NCBI GenBank assembly: GCA_019638675.1
Contig: JAHBTE010000001.1
Span: forward strand, 214,605 to 278,604
Length of the DNA stretch: 64,000 bases
Direction of reading: 5' to 3'
Source of the DNA: Fimbriimonadaceae bacterium
GTDB lineage: Bacteria > Armatimonadota > Fimbriimonadia > Fimbriimonadales > Fimbriimonadaceae
This document shows positions 24,665-32,932 of the stretch, in pieces; the first letter of the stretch is position 1; the number at the start of each line of letters is the position of its first letter. The notes under the pieces are model-generated. The model did no database searches. It was given only the letters and a program-made list of their open reading frames with translations, and was not told where the DNA came from. A program made the translations under genes and the position numbers.

Positions 24665-25467
24665 TGCAGATCAAGTTGCTGATCAGCTAGAAATTGTTTG
24701 ATAACTTCGCGCCCAGTCATTTGCGATCCGTTCACGCGCCGACCACTCCGCATGCTCCAAGTGACGTCTCCCTTCATTCCTTGAGTTTCGTAGAATTCAG
24801 TCATGCGCTTGTCGTAGTCGCCAATTCCCCGATTGCTGTCGTAAACATCTTCAAACCAAATGGATTCCTGACTCAAACGAGGTTTGATTTCCGCCTGAAC
24901 GTTTTGAGCCGGAAAACCCAAACACAGCCCGAAAACACCAAAACATCGATCTGGCAACTTTAAGAGCTCTCGTATCCCATAAGCGTCGTTTCTCAACGCG
25001 CCGATATAGCAACCAGAGATCCCGATGCTCTCTGCGGCGGAGAGCATTCTTTCTGCCGCCAGAGCGGCATCTACGCATCCCATAGTATAAAACTCCGCAG
25101 TGCTTAGGGCCGCTGGATGCTCACCTACTGTTTCAGCAGCTTGGGCGACCCGGTTCAAATCTACTATAAATGCCAAAAACCAAGGTGCATTATGAACCTG
25201 ATCTTGGTCGCCGCACATCTTGGCAATTGTTGCGCGTCGCTCTGGCTCTTGAACCGAAATCACCGACCAAAGCTGCAGATTAGAGCTTGTAGCCGCGCTT
25301 TGCCCGCAGGCAATTAATGAACTCATCAACTCACGTGAGATGGGCTGATCTGTGTATTTGCGAACTGAACGGTGAGTTAAAAATTTTGCCAGACGGTGTT
25401 CAACGTCTGGCAAAGCCTCCGTTCCGTAGCGCAATTTCCAGGCTTCGGAGAACGATTCCTCAAACAT
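24661..25467 (-). CDS. Nitroreductase-family flavoprotein (NfsA-like)
   Basis: FMN-binding oxidoreductase of 268 residues. The N-terminal FMN motif HRSVRKYTDQPIS is followed by SAATSSNLQLWSV, and the segment GISGCYIGALRNDAYGIRELLKLP is typical of the NfsA/FRase I branch that uses NADPH. The natural substrate (nitro compounds, flavins or quinones) cannot be read from sequence. ATG 25467 forms a TAATG junction with the stop of the upstream gene, so an earlier in-frame start (25530) is unlikely. Confidence 0.88.
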   Translation of the reverse strand: MFEESFSEAWKLRYGTEALPDVEHRLAKFLTHRSVRKYTDQPISRELMSSLIACGQSAATSSNLQLWSVISVQEPERRATIAKMCGDQDQVHNAPWFLAFIVDLNRVAQAAETVGEHPAALSTAEFYTMGCVDAALAAERMLSAAESIGISGCYIGALRNDAYGIRELLKLPDRCFGVFGLCLGFPAQNVQAEIKPRLSQESIWFEDVYDSNRGIGDYDKRMTEFYETQGMKGDVTWSMRSGRRVNGSQMTGREVIKQFLADQQLDLH

Positions 25468-26054
25468 TAGCGAGCCATATCGGAAAGAAGCTCGTAGCTG
25501 GCTCGGTCGAGCATCACTTCTCGAATCCAAACTCTGAGTTTTTCTTCCTGAGATACCGAGTCGATTTCTCGACCCGGAAACATCGAAGCAGGAACTGCTT
25601 TGGCTGCCGCCGTCCGTTGTCCATCGTTGAGAACTTTCTTCATTTCGTCGTAAACCGCTCCGGTGGACATACCAATTAAAACAGTGCGGCCAGTGTGGAA
25701 TTGCGCAACAATCTTTGCATACTCGGCATTGAACTCCGCCGAAGTCAGCATTTGCTTTTTGATTCCGTTTTCAAGTTCTTTATCAACTAAAGGCTCTAAA
25801 TCCTTGAGGATTCCCAACTCTTTTTTCTGCAGGTCGACTTCCATTTGCCGAGCTCTTTCAACAACTGGTAAAAGTTTCTTGATTTGATCTTTTGTCATCA
25901 AAACCGGAAGCAGTTGGTCAAGAATTTCAACTCGCCTGATTTTCAGATTGATTCTAGTTGCAACAGGGTCTTCTTTCATTAACTGAGGTGCGGGTGCTTC
26001 CGCTAACGATGTTCCAAATACGGCAAATGCCATGAATACTGCCAACCACTTCAT
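25467..26054 (-). CDS. Small exported helical protein, unknown
   Basis: This 195-residue protein has a signal peptide (WLAVFMAFAVFGTSLAEA, cleavage about residue 20). The rest is mostly amphipathic, charged helix with repeated Lys/Glu/Leu (KDQIKKLLPVVERARQMEVDLQKKELGILKDLEPLV). The pattern resembles periplasmic CpxP/Spy-like or heavy-metal sensor helical proteins, but the LTxxQ repeat of Spy is not clear. It overlaps the membrane-protein gene upstream by 4 bases and the nitroreductase gene downstream by 1 base, forming a three-gene unit. Confidence 0.7.
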   Translation of the reverse strand: MKWLAVFMAFAVFGTSLAEAPAPQLMKEDPVATRINLKIRRVEILDQLLPVLMTKDQIKKLLPVVERARQMEVDLQKKELGILKDLEPLVDKELENGIKKQMLTSAEFNAEYAKIVAQFHTGRTVLIGMSTGAVYDEMKKVLNDGQRTAAAKAVPASMFPGREIDSVSQEEKLRVWIREVMLDRASYELLSDMAR

Positions 26055-26395
26055 AATTCTCGTTCCTGCGATTTTGACGCCTCATTATTCTTACCGGTTT
26101 CGCCGCCGACAACACTCCGCAAGACCCAAACCGCTCCCAGCGCTTGACCACCCACAAAGATGCACCCAAGAAGCAAAGCTGCGACCCAAGCCCAGCCTGT
26201 GAGCTTGCCATCGGATAAGCCTCCCATTGTGCCAACTAACCACATTCCGCCAAACATAACGACGGTGGCGGCGATCATAGCCAAGATTCCTGCTCCAGGC
26301 TTACGCGGAAGGTCTAGTCTCTGAGACTGCCTCCCCGCCCAATAGCCCACTAACAGCCAGATAAGTAAGCAACCGCTTGCTTGTGCCCAAATCAC
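26051..26395 (-). CDS. Small membrane protein with three helices, unknown
   Basis: The 114 residues hold about three transmembrane segments (SGCLLIWLLVGYWAGR, GILAMIAATVVMFGGMWLVG, WAWVAALLLGCIFVGGQALGAVWVL) and a hydrophilic C-terminal tail rich in Glu, Lys and Asn. Family not recognised. It is first in a tight unit with the helical exported protein and the nitroreductase, and is divergent from the PfkB kinase gene (40 bases). Confidence 0.65.
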   Translation of the reverse strand: MIWAQASGCLLIWLLVGYWAGRQSQRLDLPRKPGAGILAMIAATVVMFGGMWLVGTMGGLSDGKLTGWAWVAALLLGCIFVGGQALGAVWVLRSVVGGETGKNNEASKSQEREL

Positions 26396-26435
26396 ACTCG
26401 CAATCTACCTGTCCAAACGGCTAAAATCTGCGACC

Positions 26436-27359
26436 ATGATTCTGGTATTTGGCACGATTTGCCTTGACCGTATCCACCGGGTGCCGCGACTGCCGAAAGC
26501 AGGCGGCTACGTTGAGATATCAGAATCAACAACTGGGCTAGGAGGCGAAGCAGCCAACACCGCATTTGCATTACAGAAATGGAAAGCGAATTTCAAGCTG
26601 ATCGGGAATTCGCTTGGAACCGGCATCACTTCTGAACTCATTTACTCCTATCTCAAAAACTGCCACCTGCAACACGCGATCACGCCAAAGATGGCGAATC
26701 CCTCGCCCATATGCGAGATCATGGTTACGCCGGATGGGCAGAGAACGATGTTCGGGTTGGGATTTGCCCACCTTGACAAATTTTCCGATCCTCACTTGGT
26801 ACAAGACCATTCCGCAAGTTGGTTAACAGTTGACCCAAATTTAGGCGATTCAAGTATTCAAGCTGCCACCTTGGCTCGAGAATCTGGCGCAAAGATTTAT
26901 TGGATGGACTTCCCGATTCCCGGCGCAAAGAATGCTCCGTCTTATCAACAAAGCGATGTGTGGCAATCTTCCACCGACCAGTTCGGAGAATCACAGAACG
27001 CCGTTAAGAATATCGAATTTGTCAATCAGTTTCATGAACAAACGGGGGCTTTGATTATCTTGAGTGACGGAAAGTTTGGGTTCTACGCTTGCGGCAAAAA
27101 TCTTTCAGCGAGACACTTCCAACCGTTTCACGTTACTCCACAAATAGATTCGACCGGAGCTGGCGATTGCTTTAGGGCCGGAATGATTTATTCGCTTGAC
27201 CTCAAAAAACCGTTAAGTGAGTGCTTTGCTTTTGCCGCCGCCGCCGGATCGCTAGCTTGCCGGGGGTTAGGGGCAACTGCTTCGATACCTGACCTAGAGG
27301 AAATAGAATCCTTGCTGGCTTCCCAACCAGAAATCGTAGCGAGCTACCTGCCAGAATAG
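26436..27359 (+). CDS. PfkB-family sugar or nucleoside kinase
   Basis: This 307-residue ribokinase-like protein begins with LVFGTICLDRIHRVPRLP. It carries GLGGEAANTAFAL (the first PfkB signature, with substrate-binding Gly/Asn) and DSTGAGDCFRAGMIYSL (second signature with the catalytic Asp, about residue 240). The substrate is not predictable; ribose, fructose or adenosine-type are possible. The gene ends in TAG followed at once by TTG, and an mntR-like reading frame follows with no gap. Confidence 0.88.
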   Translation: MILVFGTICLDRIHRVPRLPKAGGYVEISESTTGLGGEAANTAFALQKWKANFKLIGNSLGTGITSELIYSYLKNCHLQHAITPKMANPSPICEIMVTPDGQRTMFGLGFAHLDKFSDPHLVQDHSASWLTVDPNLGDSSIQAATLARESGAKIYWMDFPIPGAKNAPSYQQSDVWQSSTDQFGESQNAVKNIEFVNQFHEQTGALIILSDGKFGFYACGKNLSARHFQPFHVTPQIDSTGAGDCFRAGMIYSLDLKKPLSECFAFAAAAGSLACRGLGATASIPDLEEIESLLASQPEIVASYLPE

Positions 27360-27772
27360 TTGCCATCGCAGATTCAAAACGATTCAGCCGCACGAGACAA
27401 GACCATAGCCGAGAAATCGCCGAAGACTATGTTGAACTCGTCGATACACTTATTCAGGAAAAAGGCGAAGCCCGCATCACTGACCTAGCTGAACGCCTCG
27501 GCGTAAGCAAAGTTAATGTTTCAAAAATCATCCAGCGACTTGCTAAAGAAGGATTGGTTCACGCTGAGCCTTACCGAAGTATCTTTTTGACTCCGGAGGG
27601 CGAAGCTCTCGCTTCCGAATCACGGGCGAGACATCAAATCGTTGTCCAGTTCCTTGTCGCCCACGGGATATCCATTGCTACCGCCGAAGTTGACGCTGAA
27701 GGAATTGAGCATCATGTCAGCCAAGAAACGCTGAACGCGATGCAAAAATTTATCAAGAAACAGTCGTCTTGA
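27360..27772 (+). CDS. mntR: MntR-like DtxR-family metal regulator, no canonical in-frame start
   Basis: DtxR/MntR proteins bind Mn(II) or Fe(II) and repress metal uptake genes. The open frame from about 27380 encodes a winged helix (AEDYVELVDTLIQEKGEARI, TDLAERLGVSKVNVSKI, QRLAKEGLV), then FLTPEGEALA, SRARHQIVVQFL and GIEHHVSQETL, closely like E. coli MntR with its metal-ligand His/Glu residues. No ATG, GTG or TTG lies in this frame upstream of 27554, which is too late. A TTG at 27360, touching the PfkB gene stop, would work if the AAAA run at 27376-27379 had one more A. So this is an error, a true frameshift, or an unusual start (ATA/ATC/ATT). The 3' end overlaps dapF by 20 bases. Confidence 0.8.
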
Positions 27773-28595
27773 GCAGTGCCGATTCAGGGACAAGAGCTTT
27801 ACCGAAAAATAGCTCCTCCGGGTCGCACTCGACTGAAATGGGCAAATCCCATCGCTCAATATCAACGGTAATCACGCCGCCAAGGCTTTCGACTTCAATT
27901 CGGCCGGTCATGTTATGTTTGCGACACCATGCGCTAGCGGCGGCCGTCGCTCCCGTTCCACAACCAAGAGTTTCGCCGACGCCTCGTTCCCAAATTCTCA
28001 TATACAAATGGCGATCTGTAATCGCGTTGGTCCACATCACGCTAATCCGCTCGGGGAAAATCGGATCGTTTTCGATCAACGGGCCGAGACGGAAAAACTC
28101 TTTGTCACCCGGGAGTTCATCGCAAAATGTTATCAGGTGCGCGCTACCGGTTGTTAGCGCCGTGCCAACCACACCATGAATTTCTTGATCTAAAAACTCT
28201 TCGGTTCCCACAAATGGAACTCCCTGCGGGCTGTAATCCGCCGCAGGCATAAGTGCCTTGACCCGTCCGGCGGGATTTATGGTCATATGAATGACTTGTC
28301 CAAGTTGGTGAATTGCAAACTCTAACCCAGTCCACCCTTGTCGATAGCTGTACCACGCGGCGCAACGCAATCCGTTTCCGCAAAAATCCTCGCTGCCATC
28401 GGGATTAAAGAATCTGAGATGGATTTCGTCGCCTTCGCGCCAAATCACCATCAAGCCGTCCGAGCCAATCGAAAACCTTCGCTCACACAAAATTCGAGCC
28501 AGCTCCGGCCAATCTCCGTGAGGAACATCGGATCGATCCAACAAAACAAAGTCGTTGCCAACCGTTTCTAATTTGCAGAACGGGATTTCGACCAT
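27753..28595 (-). CDS. dapF: Diaminopimelate epimerase
   Basis: Converts LL- to meso-diaminopimelate for lysine and peptidoglycan. The 280-residue product has GNDFVLLD near the start and the two active-site cysteines in DFCGNGLRCAAW (about residue 75) and LGCGTGATAAASAW (about 220). ATG 28595 forms a TGATG junction with the preceding gene, so the earlier in-frame start at 28625 is less likely. It converges with mntR with a 20-base overlap. Confidence 0.95.
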   Translation of the reverse strand: MVEIPFCKLETVGNDFVLLDRSDVPHGDWPELARILCERRFSIGSDGLMVIWREGDEIHLRFFNPDGSEDFCGNGLRCAAWYSYRQGWTGLEFAIHQLGQVIHMTINPAGRVKALMPAADYSPQGVPFVGTEEFLDQEIHGVVGTALTTGSAHLITFCDELPGDKEFFRLGPLIENDPIFPERISVMWTNAITDRHLYMRIWERGVGETLGCGTGATAAASAWCRKHNMTGRIEVESLGGVITVDIERWDLPISVECDPEELFFGKALVPESALLKTTVS

Positions 28596-30547
28596 CACGA
28601 CTTGAGAAGCGGCTCCAAACGACATTCAGTTTTCATCATCGTACTGCGGAACCAAGTTCCATCTGGGCATACCAGCGGGAACCACCAGGCGGCTGGCCTA
28701 TAGCCTGCCTTCTCTAAGCCTGCGCTACTCACCACCGCTTCACGAATCAACTTTGCCCGCATAAGCTCTGCTTCTAACGCGATGTTGAAGCGTCGCTCGC
28801 GTATTCGAGTGACGGTGTAACTGGTCACGATTTGGTTTTGGTGGGATTCCAATTTTTCGTAATCTGACTTTAAGTTGTATCGGTCTTGATCTAATTGCTT
28901 AATTTGAGAAATGATCTGCTCTCGTTTTGCCCAATCCTTGTCACTCGGAGATTTCTCAAAAATCGCCTCTCGCCAGTGGCGCCCTTTTTCATCTTGTAAG
29001 TCGTTCCGCTGTTGATTGGCTGATTTGAATTCAGCAAGCACGGCTCGTTTTTGATCTTTTACCGACTTAATCTGCTCGCCTAGTTGTGCAAATTCTTGTT
29101 GAATCGAGCCATATTCGTGGGCTAAACATTCCCATTGCCCGCCCAATTCTCTTTGCAGATATCCCAACAACGCGAGCGGGCGCCGGACTTCAGCGAGTTC
29201 TGACAACCTTGCCCGCTGGGCTTTTGCAACTTCCCTCCACCGCAACGCAAATGTAGGAGCACTCAATTCGTCGGTACCGAAAGCACGATGCATCGTTTCT
29301 GGCAGGTGCAGCCAGGCGCAACAGTCATCCATCGCATCCCATGGATTGAGTTTTGTCCTCAAAATCGGATGCCACTTTGCTCGAACTCCTGACTTAACAA
29401 GCGATTCCGCCATTTGCGCGGATCGCCACACGTATCCGCTTGCTCCTTCGTGAAACACGAATACAAATTCGGCACTCAGCATCAAAATCAACGAAACTGC
29501 CTTACCGACCAGAACGCAGTCCGGGCCAAATTTGGCCTCAATCACATCAGCAAGTTGCTGAATAGATTCTATTGACTTTTTAAATGAAAAACCGATTGGA
29601 TTATCGGTCATCACGACCCCACCCCGATTGCCCAGCCTCAGCGTCCCTCGCCCAACGCCAGGAATGTACAAGTCGAACGGAAGTGTGCCGCTACCAAATC
29701 GGTCTAATGTGTAAATTTCTGAACCAGCCACAGCGTCATCATAAGCGGCGCGAGCAATTGGCTTAGTTTTTGGGTTCAAGAACAAATCTACAATCTTAAA
29801 TCGATCTAGCCCACAAGTTTCTCGATTGAATTTCAACAGCCGTGTTGTCCGAGTTGTTTCGATATCCAACTTCCGCCCGGCAACGAGTTGATAGAACTCA
29901 GGAATTAAAGCCTCGTAATATGCCGCAAGACTAGGATCAGCCGATGATTCAGCGGTCTCGCAGATCAACTGCACCAAGTGATCGCGCATTTTTTCCGATT
30001 CAGAGTGATGCCGACCAGAAATCAAACGCAGGCTTTCATCCACCGCCCAAGTGAACGTATCAAAAATTTGCGGCAACATCCGGCTGAGTTCTTTTTCCGC
30101 TGTGATTTTGGATTCATCACTTAAGGAAACCACCCCACGCCATCCGTAAGCCTCGGTAATTTCATCTAAGAAACCAGGGCGATGCTCTTCCAGCATCGAA
30201 ATTTTTGCCCCAGCGGAGGAAAGCTTTTCCTTGGTAACTACTGTTTCACTTCCAAAGAGATGGCTGAATTCACCTGCTGCGCTCCACAAATCTTTCGTGG
30301 AAGTATCGTTATGCGGTAAGGCGGCGAATCCTTTTCCGCTCCCTTTAAACTTAGCAAAATAATCTGTGTCGTGGACACCTGCGATACAGGGACGAGGCTG
30401 ACCACACTCTTGAAAAGCGGCGAAGATGCCCGACTTCATGGGCTCATCCCAGAATACGGTTTGACCAAGAGCAAGTAAAGGAACACCCGGAGAAACTCGA
30501 TCAAGTTCCTCGACTACTGAACGGAATTTCGGACAGTCGGAATTCAT
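28595..30547 (-). CDS. Unknown 650-residue protein coupled to dapF
   Basis: Family not recognised. There is no signal peptide. The first 150 residues contain GVPLLALGQTVFWDEPMKSG and look like a soluble alpha/beta domain. A middle part (about 260-430) is mixed, and a long charged region (about 480-600) is predicted coiled coil by its heptad-like Leu/Ile/Gln/Lys pattern (SIQQEFAQLGEQIKSVKDQ, then LDQDRYNLKSDYEKLESHQ). I prefer ATG 30547; a TACAAT box at 30562-30567 places the transcript start within about 8 bases. GTG at 30604 is the longest option. The TGATG junction with dapF implies coupling, but the product does not look like a lysine-pathway enzyme. Confidence 0.7.
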   Translation of the reverse strand: MNSDCPKFRSVVEELDRVSPGVPLLALGQTVFWDEPMKSGIFAAFQECGQPRPCIAGVHDTDYFAKFKGSGKGFAALPHNDTSTKDLWSAAGEFSHLFGSETVVTKEKLSSAGAKISMLEEHRPGFLDEITEAYGWRGVVSLSDESKITAEKELSRMLPQIFDTFTWAVDESLRLISGRHHSESEKMRDHLVQLICETAESSADPSLAAYYEALIPEFYQLVAGRKLDIETTRTTRLLKFNRETCGLDRFKIVDLFLNPKTKPIARAAYDDAVAGSEIYTLDRFGSGTLPFDLYIPGVGRGTLRLGNRGGVVMTDNPIGFSFKKSIESIQQLADVIEAKFGPDCVLVGKAVSLILMLSAEFVFVFHEGASGYVWRSAQMAESLVKSGVRAKWHPILRTKLNPWDAMDDCCAWLHLPETMHRAFGTDELSAPTFALRWREVAKAQRARLSELAEVRRPLALLGYLQRELGGQWECLAHEYGSIQQEFAQLGEQIKSVKDQKRAVLAEFKSANQQRNDLQDEKGRHWREAIFEKSPSDKDWAKREQIISQIKQLDQDRYNLKSDYEKLESHQNQIVTSYTVTRIRERRFNIALEAELMRAKLIREAVVSSAGLEKAGYRPAAWWFPLVCPDGTWFRSTMMKTECRLEPLLKS

Positions 30548-30561
30548 TCCTTTATCCGCAT

Positions 30562-30567
30562 ATTGTA
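30562..30567 (-). promoter_or_regulatory. Candidate -10 box for the 650-residue gene
   Basis: The minus strand reads TACAAT followed by ATG (out of frame). A start about 7 bases downstream leaves only about 8 bases before the preferred ATG at 30547, so the transcript may be nearly leaderless. Confidence 0.35.
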
Positions 30568-30727
30568 ATTCAACCAGCACCCTTTCACCACGCGTGTGAC
30601 CCAACCCACACGGTTTCTACGCATAAATGAACACAAAACGTCGAATAGACCCTCGTTTTTTTGCTAGGTCGTGCCGAATATCTCTTTGGGAGTCAATCCC
30701 ACGCCACATCGGCATGGCCTATCAAGC

Positions 30728-30994
30728 ATGAGCTTACGAAGGAAGAAAAGCGATAAGGGAGTCAGCATCAGCCTGGCAAGCCAGATTACGGGAGTGGAAG
30801 TTCATACCCTCCGGTACTGGGAAAAAGAATTTGCTGGCTATCTGAACCCAATCCGCACAAATGGTGGTCAACGACGCTATCGCGCCGAAGACATCCAAGT
30901 TGTGTTAGAACTTCGTAAATTGCTCCGCGATGAGATGTTCAGCATCGCAGGTGCCCGCCGTCACCTAGCTCGGTATTACAAAGAAGCGGCATAA
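30728..30994 (+). CDS. Small MerR-family DNA-binding protein
   Basis: The product is a winged helix-turn-helix domain of the MerR type (ISLASQITGVEVHTLRYWEKEF, given in parts: SLASQITGV, HTLRYWEKEF, GGQRRYRAEDIQVVLELRKLL) and little more, ending at 88 residues. The effector-binding and dimerisation parts of full MerR proteins are absent, as in the short regulators seen with HspR or chromosome-linked MerR-like proteins. An in-frame GTG at 30671 would add 19 residues with no domain. Its stop is immediately followed by the duplicated end of thyX on the other strand. Confidence 0.82.
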   Translation: MSLRRKKSDKGVSISLASQITGVEVHTLRYWEKEFAGYLNPIRTNGGQRRYRAEDIQVVLELRKLLRDEMFSIAGARRHLARYYKEAA

Positions 30995-31105
30995 TTACTG
31001 CGGCTGTACGACCGCTTGCTCGATTTCTTTAGCTGGCTCGGCCGCCTGAATTTTAGATAACTTCTGTTCAAATATCGCCAATGAGCGACCTTCCAGCGTA
31101 TTCTC
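30995..31105 (-). pseudogene. Duplicated 3' end of thyX (remnant)
   Basis: Read on the minus strand this encodes the last 36 residues of ThyX and its stop (ENTLEGRSLAIFEQ..., ending VVQPQ). It aligns without gaps to 31493-31603. By my hand count 98 of 111 bases are the same; 11 of 13 differences are synonymous and two change residues (S/P and T/P). Similarity stops at about 31105. No start codon or upstream part of thyX remains here. The two copies are direct repeats 498 bases apart. Confidence 0.9.
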
Positions 31106-31115
31106 TAATCGCGAG

Positions 31116-31487
31116 ATGAAATATCCTCGAACTACACATATTCAGTATGAGCGTGATAGCGACGGGCAAGCTGCTACTTTCAAAATAATTCGTACTTGCA
31201 AAAATCTTTCGGGAGGAACTGTACTTCTTGCCCGCTATGTTTCGAATGATGTCAACTGGCTTGAGTCCGGGATGCTTTATTCTTTTTCTCCCCGATTTGT
31301 CGGGCATGACTTTGAGGATATCAATTCGTTGCTAATGCCCGAGGGGAGCAGTCTTTCTCAAAAAATGAATGCTCCGGTTAATTTGGTTAAATTGAAACCA
31401 CATTGCATAAATGCAGATTTCATCCAAAGTGGTGATTGGGAACAGGTCAGCATCGGAATCATTACGGAGTTGCCGGACTTAACCTGA
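31116..31487 (+). CDS. Unknown 123-residue ORF between the two thyX ends
   Basis: The ORF fills the insert between the duplicated thyX ends: it starts 11 bases after one copy and stops 5 bases before the other. The product (MKYPRTTHIQYERDSDG at the start, a central GGTVLLARYVSNDVNW) has no signal peptide, membrane helix or motif that I know. No good ribosome site precedes ATG 31116. Its composition is protein-like and slightly AT-richer than its neighbours. It could be cargo of a small integrated element or a chance frame. Confidence 0.45.
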   Translation: MKYPRTTHIQYERDSDGQAATFKIIRTCKNLSGGTVLLARYVSNDVNWLESGMLYSFSPRFVGHDFEDINSLLMPEGSSLSQKMNAPVNLVKLKPHCINADFIQSGDWEQVSIGIITELPDLT

Positions 31488-31492
31488 GAATT

Positions 31493-31603
31493 TTATTGAG
31501 GCTGAACAACTGCTTGCTCAATCTCTTTAGCTGGCTCGGCCGCCTGAATCTTAGATAGCTTCTGTTCAAATATCGCTAATGGGCGACCTTCCAGCGGATT
31601 TTC
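31493..31603. repeat. Direct repeat, copy at the intact thyX 3' end
   Basis: Partner of 30995-31105 (see there). The pair flanks a segment of about 387 bases. The position exactly at a gene 3' end, with mostly synonymous divergence, is what is left when an element that carries a replacement gene end inserts there. Confidence 0.85.
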
Positions 31604-32371
31604 TTTGCCAGCCATCAAGGCGGCGACTGCCTCGCATTCTGCGCGTGAAAGTTTGACTGAACCCAAAATATGTTCCTCAAACGCTTCGTAAGCGCATGGA
31701 GCAACTGCTTTTGCACACTGGGCCATTGCCTCGGCAAAAACCCGAATCTCGTATTGGGCATGGCTATCCATACGGAGTTGCAGGAACCGAAAGAGATTAT
31801 GGAGATCAATCTGCCAATACCATTCTGTGTAGAGTGAGTTCGGCAAGTTTGCTCGCGCTATTTCCCGTGCTAACCCTTTTTCGATCATTTGCGTGTAGTG
31901 ATCGTAAATCGCGCGTTGATCGGCTTCCATTTCGGCGATCATTGCGCGGGCGGTGGCATCGTCCAGACATTCTTCACCGCGAGCTTGCTTATTATCTTCG
32001 CTTTGAACTCGCATTTGGTCGAGTTCTGGCAAGTAGAACTCATCCCGCATGATTGAATACCGACCACTGATTTCGTTTAGTCGAGCCGTGCGGTGGCGCA
32101 CCCACTGGCGAGCAACAAAAATCGGCATTTTGCAGTGGAAAGTCAAGACCACTTGCTCAAACGGGCTCGTGTGCTCGTTTCGGAGCAAGTAGTGAATCAA
32201 TCCGCGATCTTGGCGGTAGCTCTTTGTTCCTGCACCATAACTCACCCGCGCAGATTGAACAATTCGGTCGTCCCCGCCCAGATAATCCACCAGCCGCACA
32301 AACCCTTTATCAAGGACTTTAATCTCCTGGTCTAGGAGTGTTTCTGCTTCTGGAACGACCGTTCTCGCCAT
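31493..32371 (-). CDS. thyX: Flavin-dependent thymidylate synthase
   Basis: Makes dTMP from dUMP using methylene-THF, FAD and NADPH; the alternative to ThyA. The signature RHRTARLNEISGRYS (RHR followed by seven residues and Ser, about residues 90-104) is present, as are the N-terminal VRLVDYLGGDDRIVQSARVS and NLFRFLQLRMDSHAQYEI. Length from ATG 32371 is 292 residues, with a C-terminal tail of about 40 residues beyond the usual core (IFEQKLSKIQAAEPAKEIEQ). That tail is the part duplicated at 30995-31105. An in-frame start at 32428 exists but adds no domain. Confidence 0.95.
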   Translation of the reverse strand: MARTVVPEAETLLDQEIKVLDKGFVRLVDYLGGDDRIVQSARVSYGAGTKSYRQDRGLIHYLLRNEHTSPFEQVVLTFHCKMPIFVARQWVRHRTARLNEISGRYSIMRDEFYLPELDQMRVQSEDNKQARGEECLDDATARAMIAEMEADQRAIYDHYTQMIEKGLAREIARANLPNSLYTEWYWQIDLHNLFRFLQLRMDSHAQYEIRVFAEAMAQCAKAVAPCAYEAFEEHILGSVKLSRAECEAVAALMAGKENPLEGRPLAIFEQKLSKIQAAEPAKEIEQAVVQPQ

Positions 32372-32476
32372 GCTTTTATTTTGGCTGGTTTGGCCAAGCG
32401 GTCTTGCGCCGATTTCCACACCCTTCACACACTAGGGAGCGGGGAATTTTTTACCGAAAATAAGAATGAAATTTTC

Positions 32477-32932
32477 ATGAATACGGGCTTCAAGGTAGGG
32501 ATTCTAGTGATGGGTGTGCTCATGCTCGCCTGTTGTGGCGGCGTTATGCTGACCCTTAGCCCCGTAAGTGCAGTCGTCGATAAGCGAGAAAAAGAAGCTC
32601 GTGATTATGGCGATGCTTACACAAAGCAGATTCTCAAGAACTGGGATGCCAAGCAACTCGTGAGTCTCAGCACTCCCAAATACCGCGACGAATTTTCTGA
32701 AGAGCAATTCGCCAAAACCCTCGCGGGAAATAAAAAAGCTCTTGGTACTTTTCTTTCTGGTAGAGGCCGGGCGTCACTGGTTAACGCTCAACGTACGAAA
32801 GATTCCTCTACTATTCTCGCTAAATATGAAAGCCGTGCCTCATTTGAACGCGGAAAAGCTAAAGTCAGACTGAACCTGCGATTAGAAAACAATAAGTGGG
32901 CAATTGAACTGTTTTCTATTGAGCCGCTGTAA
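32477..32932 (+). CDS. Small membrane-anchored protein, NTF2/DUF4878-like
   Basis: The product has 151 residues with an N-terminal hydrophobic segment (VGILVMGVLMLACCGGVMLTL) containing two Cys, then a small domain (DYGDAYTKQILKNWDAKQLV ... NNKWAIELFSIEP). The layout, a helix with a work-of-one-domain residual pattern ending in a K/W-K/A strand, resembles the NTF2-like proteins at 39687 and 40136. The start is taken at ATG 32477; upstream codons to 32381 are open but unlikely. A four-codon frame (ATG at 32466) ends in TCATGA across this start, probably by chance. The 3' end overlaps pabA by 17 bases. Confidence 0.65.
   Translation: MNTGFKVGILVMGVLMLACCGGVMLTLSPVSAVVDKREKEARDYGDAYTKQILKNWDAKQLVSLSTPKYRDEFSEEQFAKTLAGNKKALGTFLSGRGRASLVNAQRTKDSSTILAKYESRASFERGKAKVRLNLRLENNKWAIELFSIEPL

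Noticed and set aside
32466..32480. Four-codon frame ATG AAA TTT TCA TGA overlapping the start of the gene at 32477
   Set aside because: Too short to judge, no ribosome site, and the pattern can arise by chance in AT-rich leader DNA.
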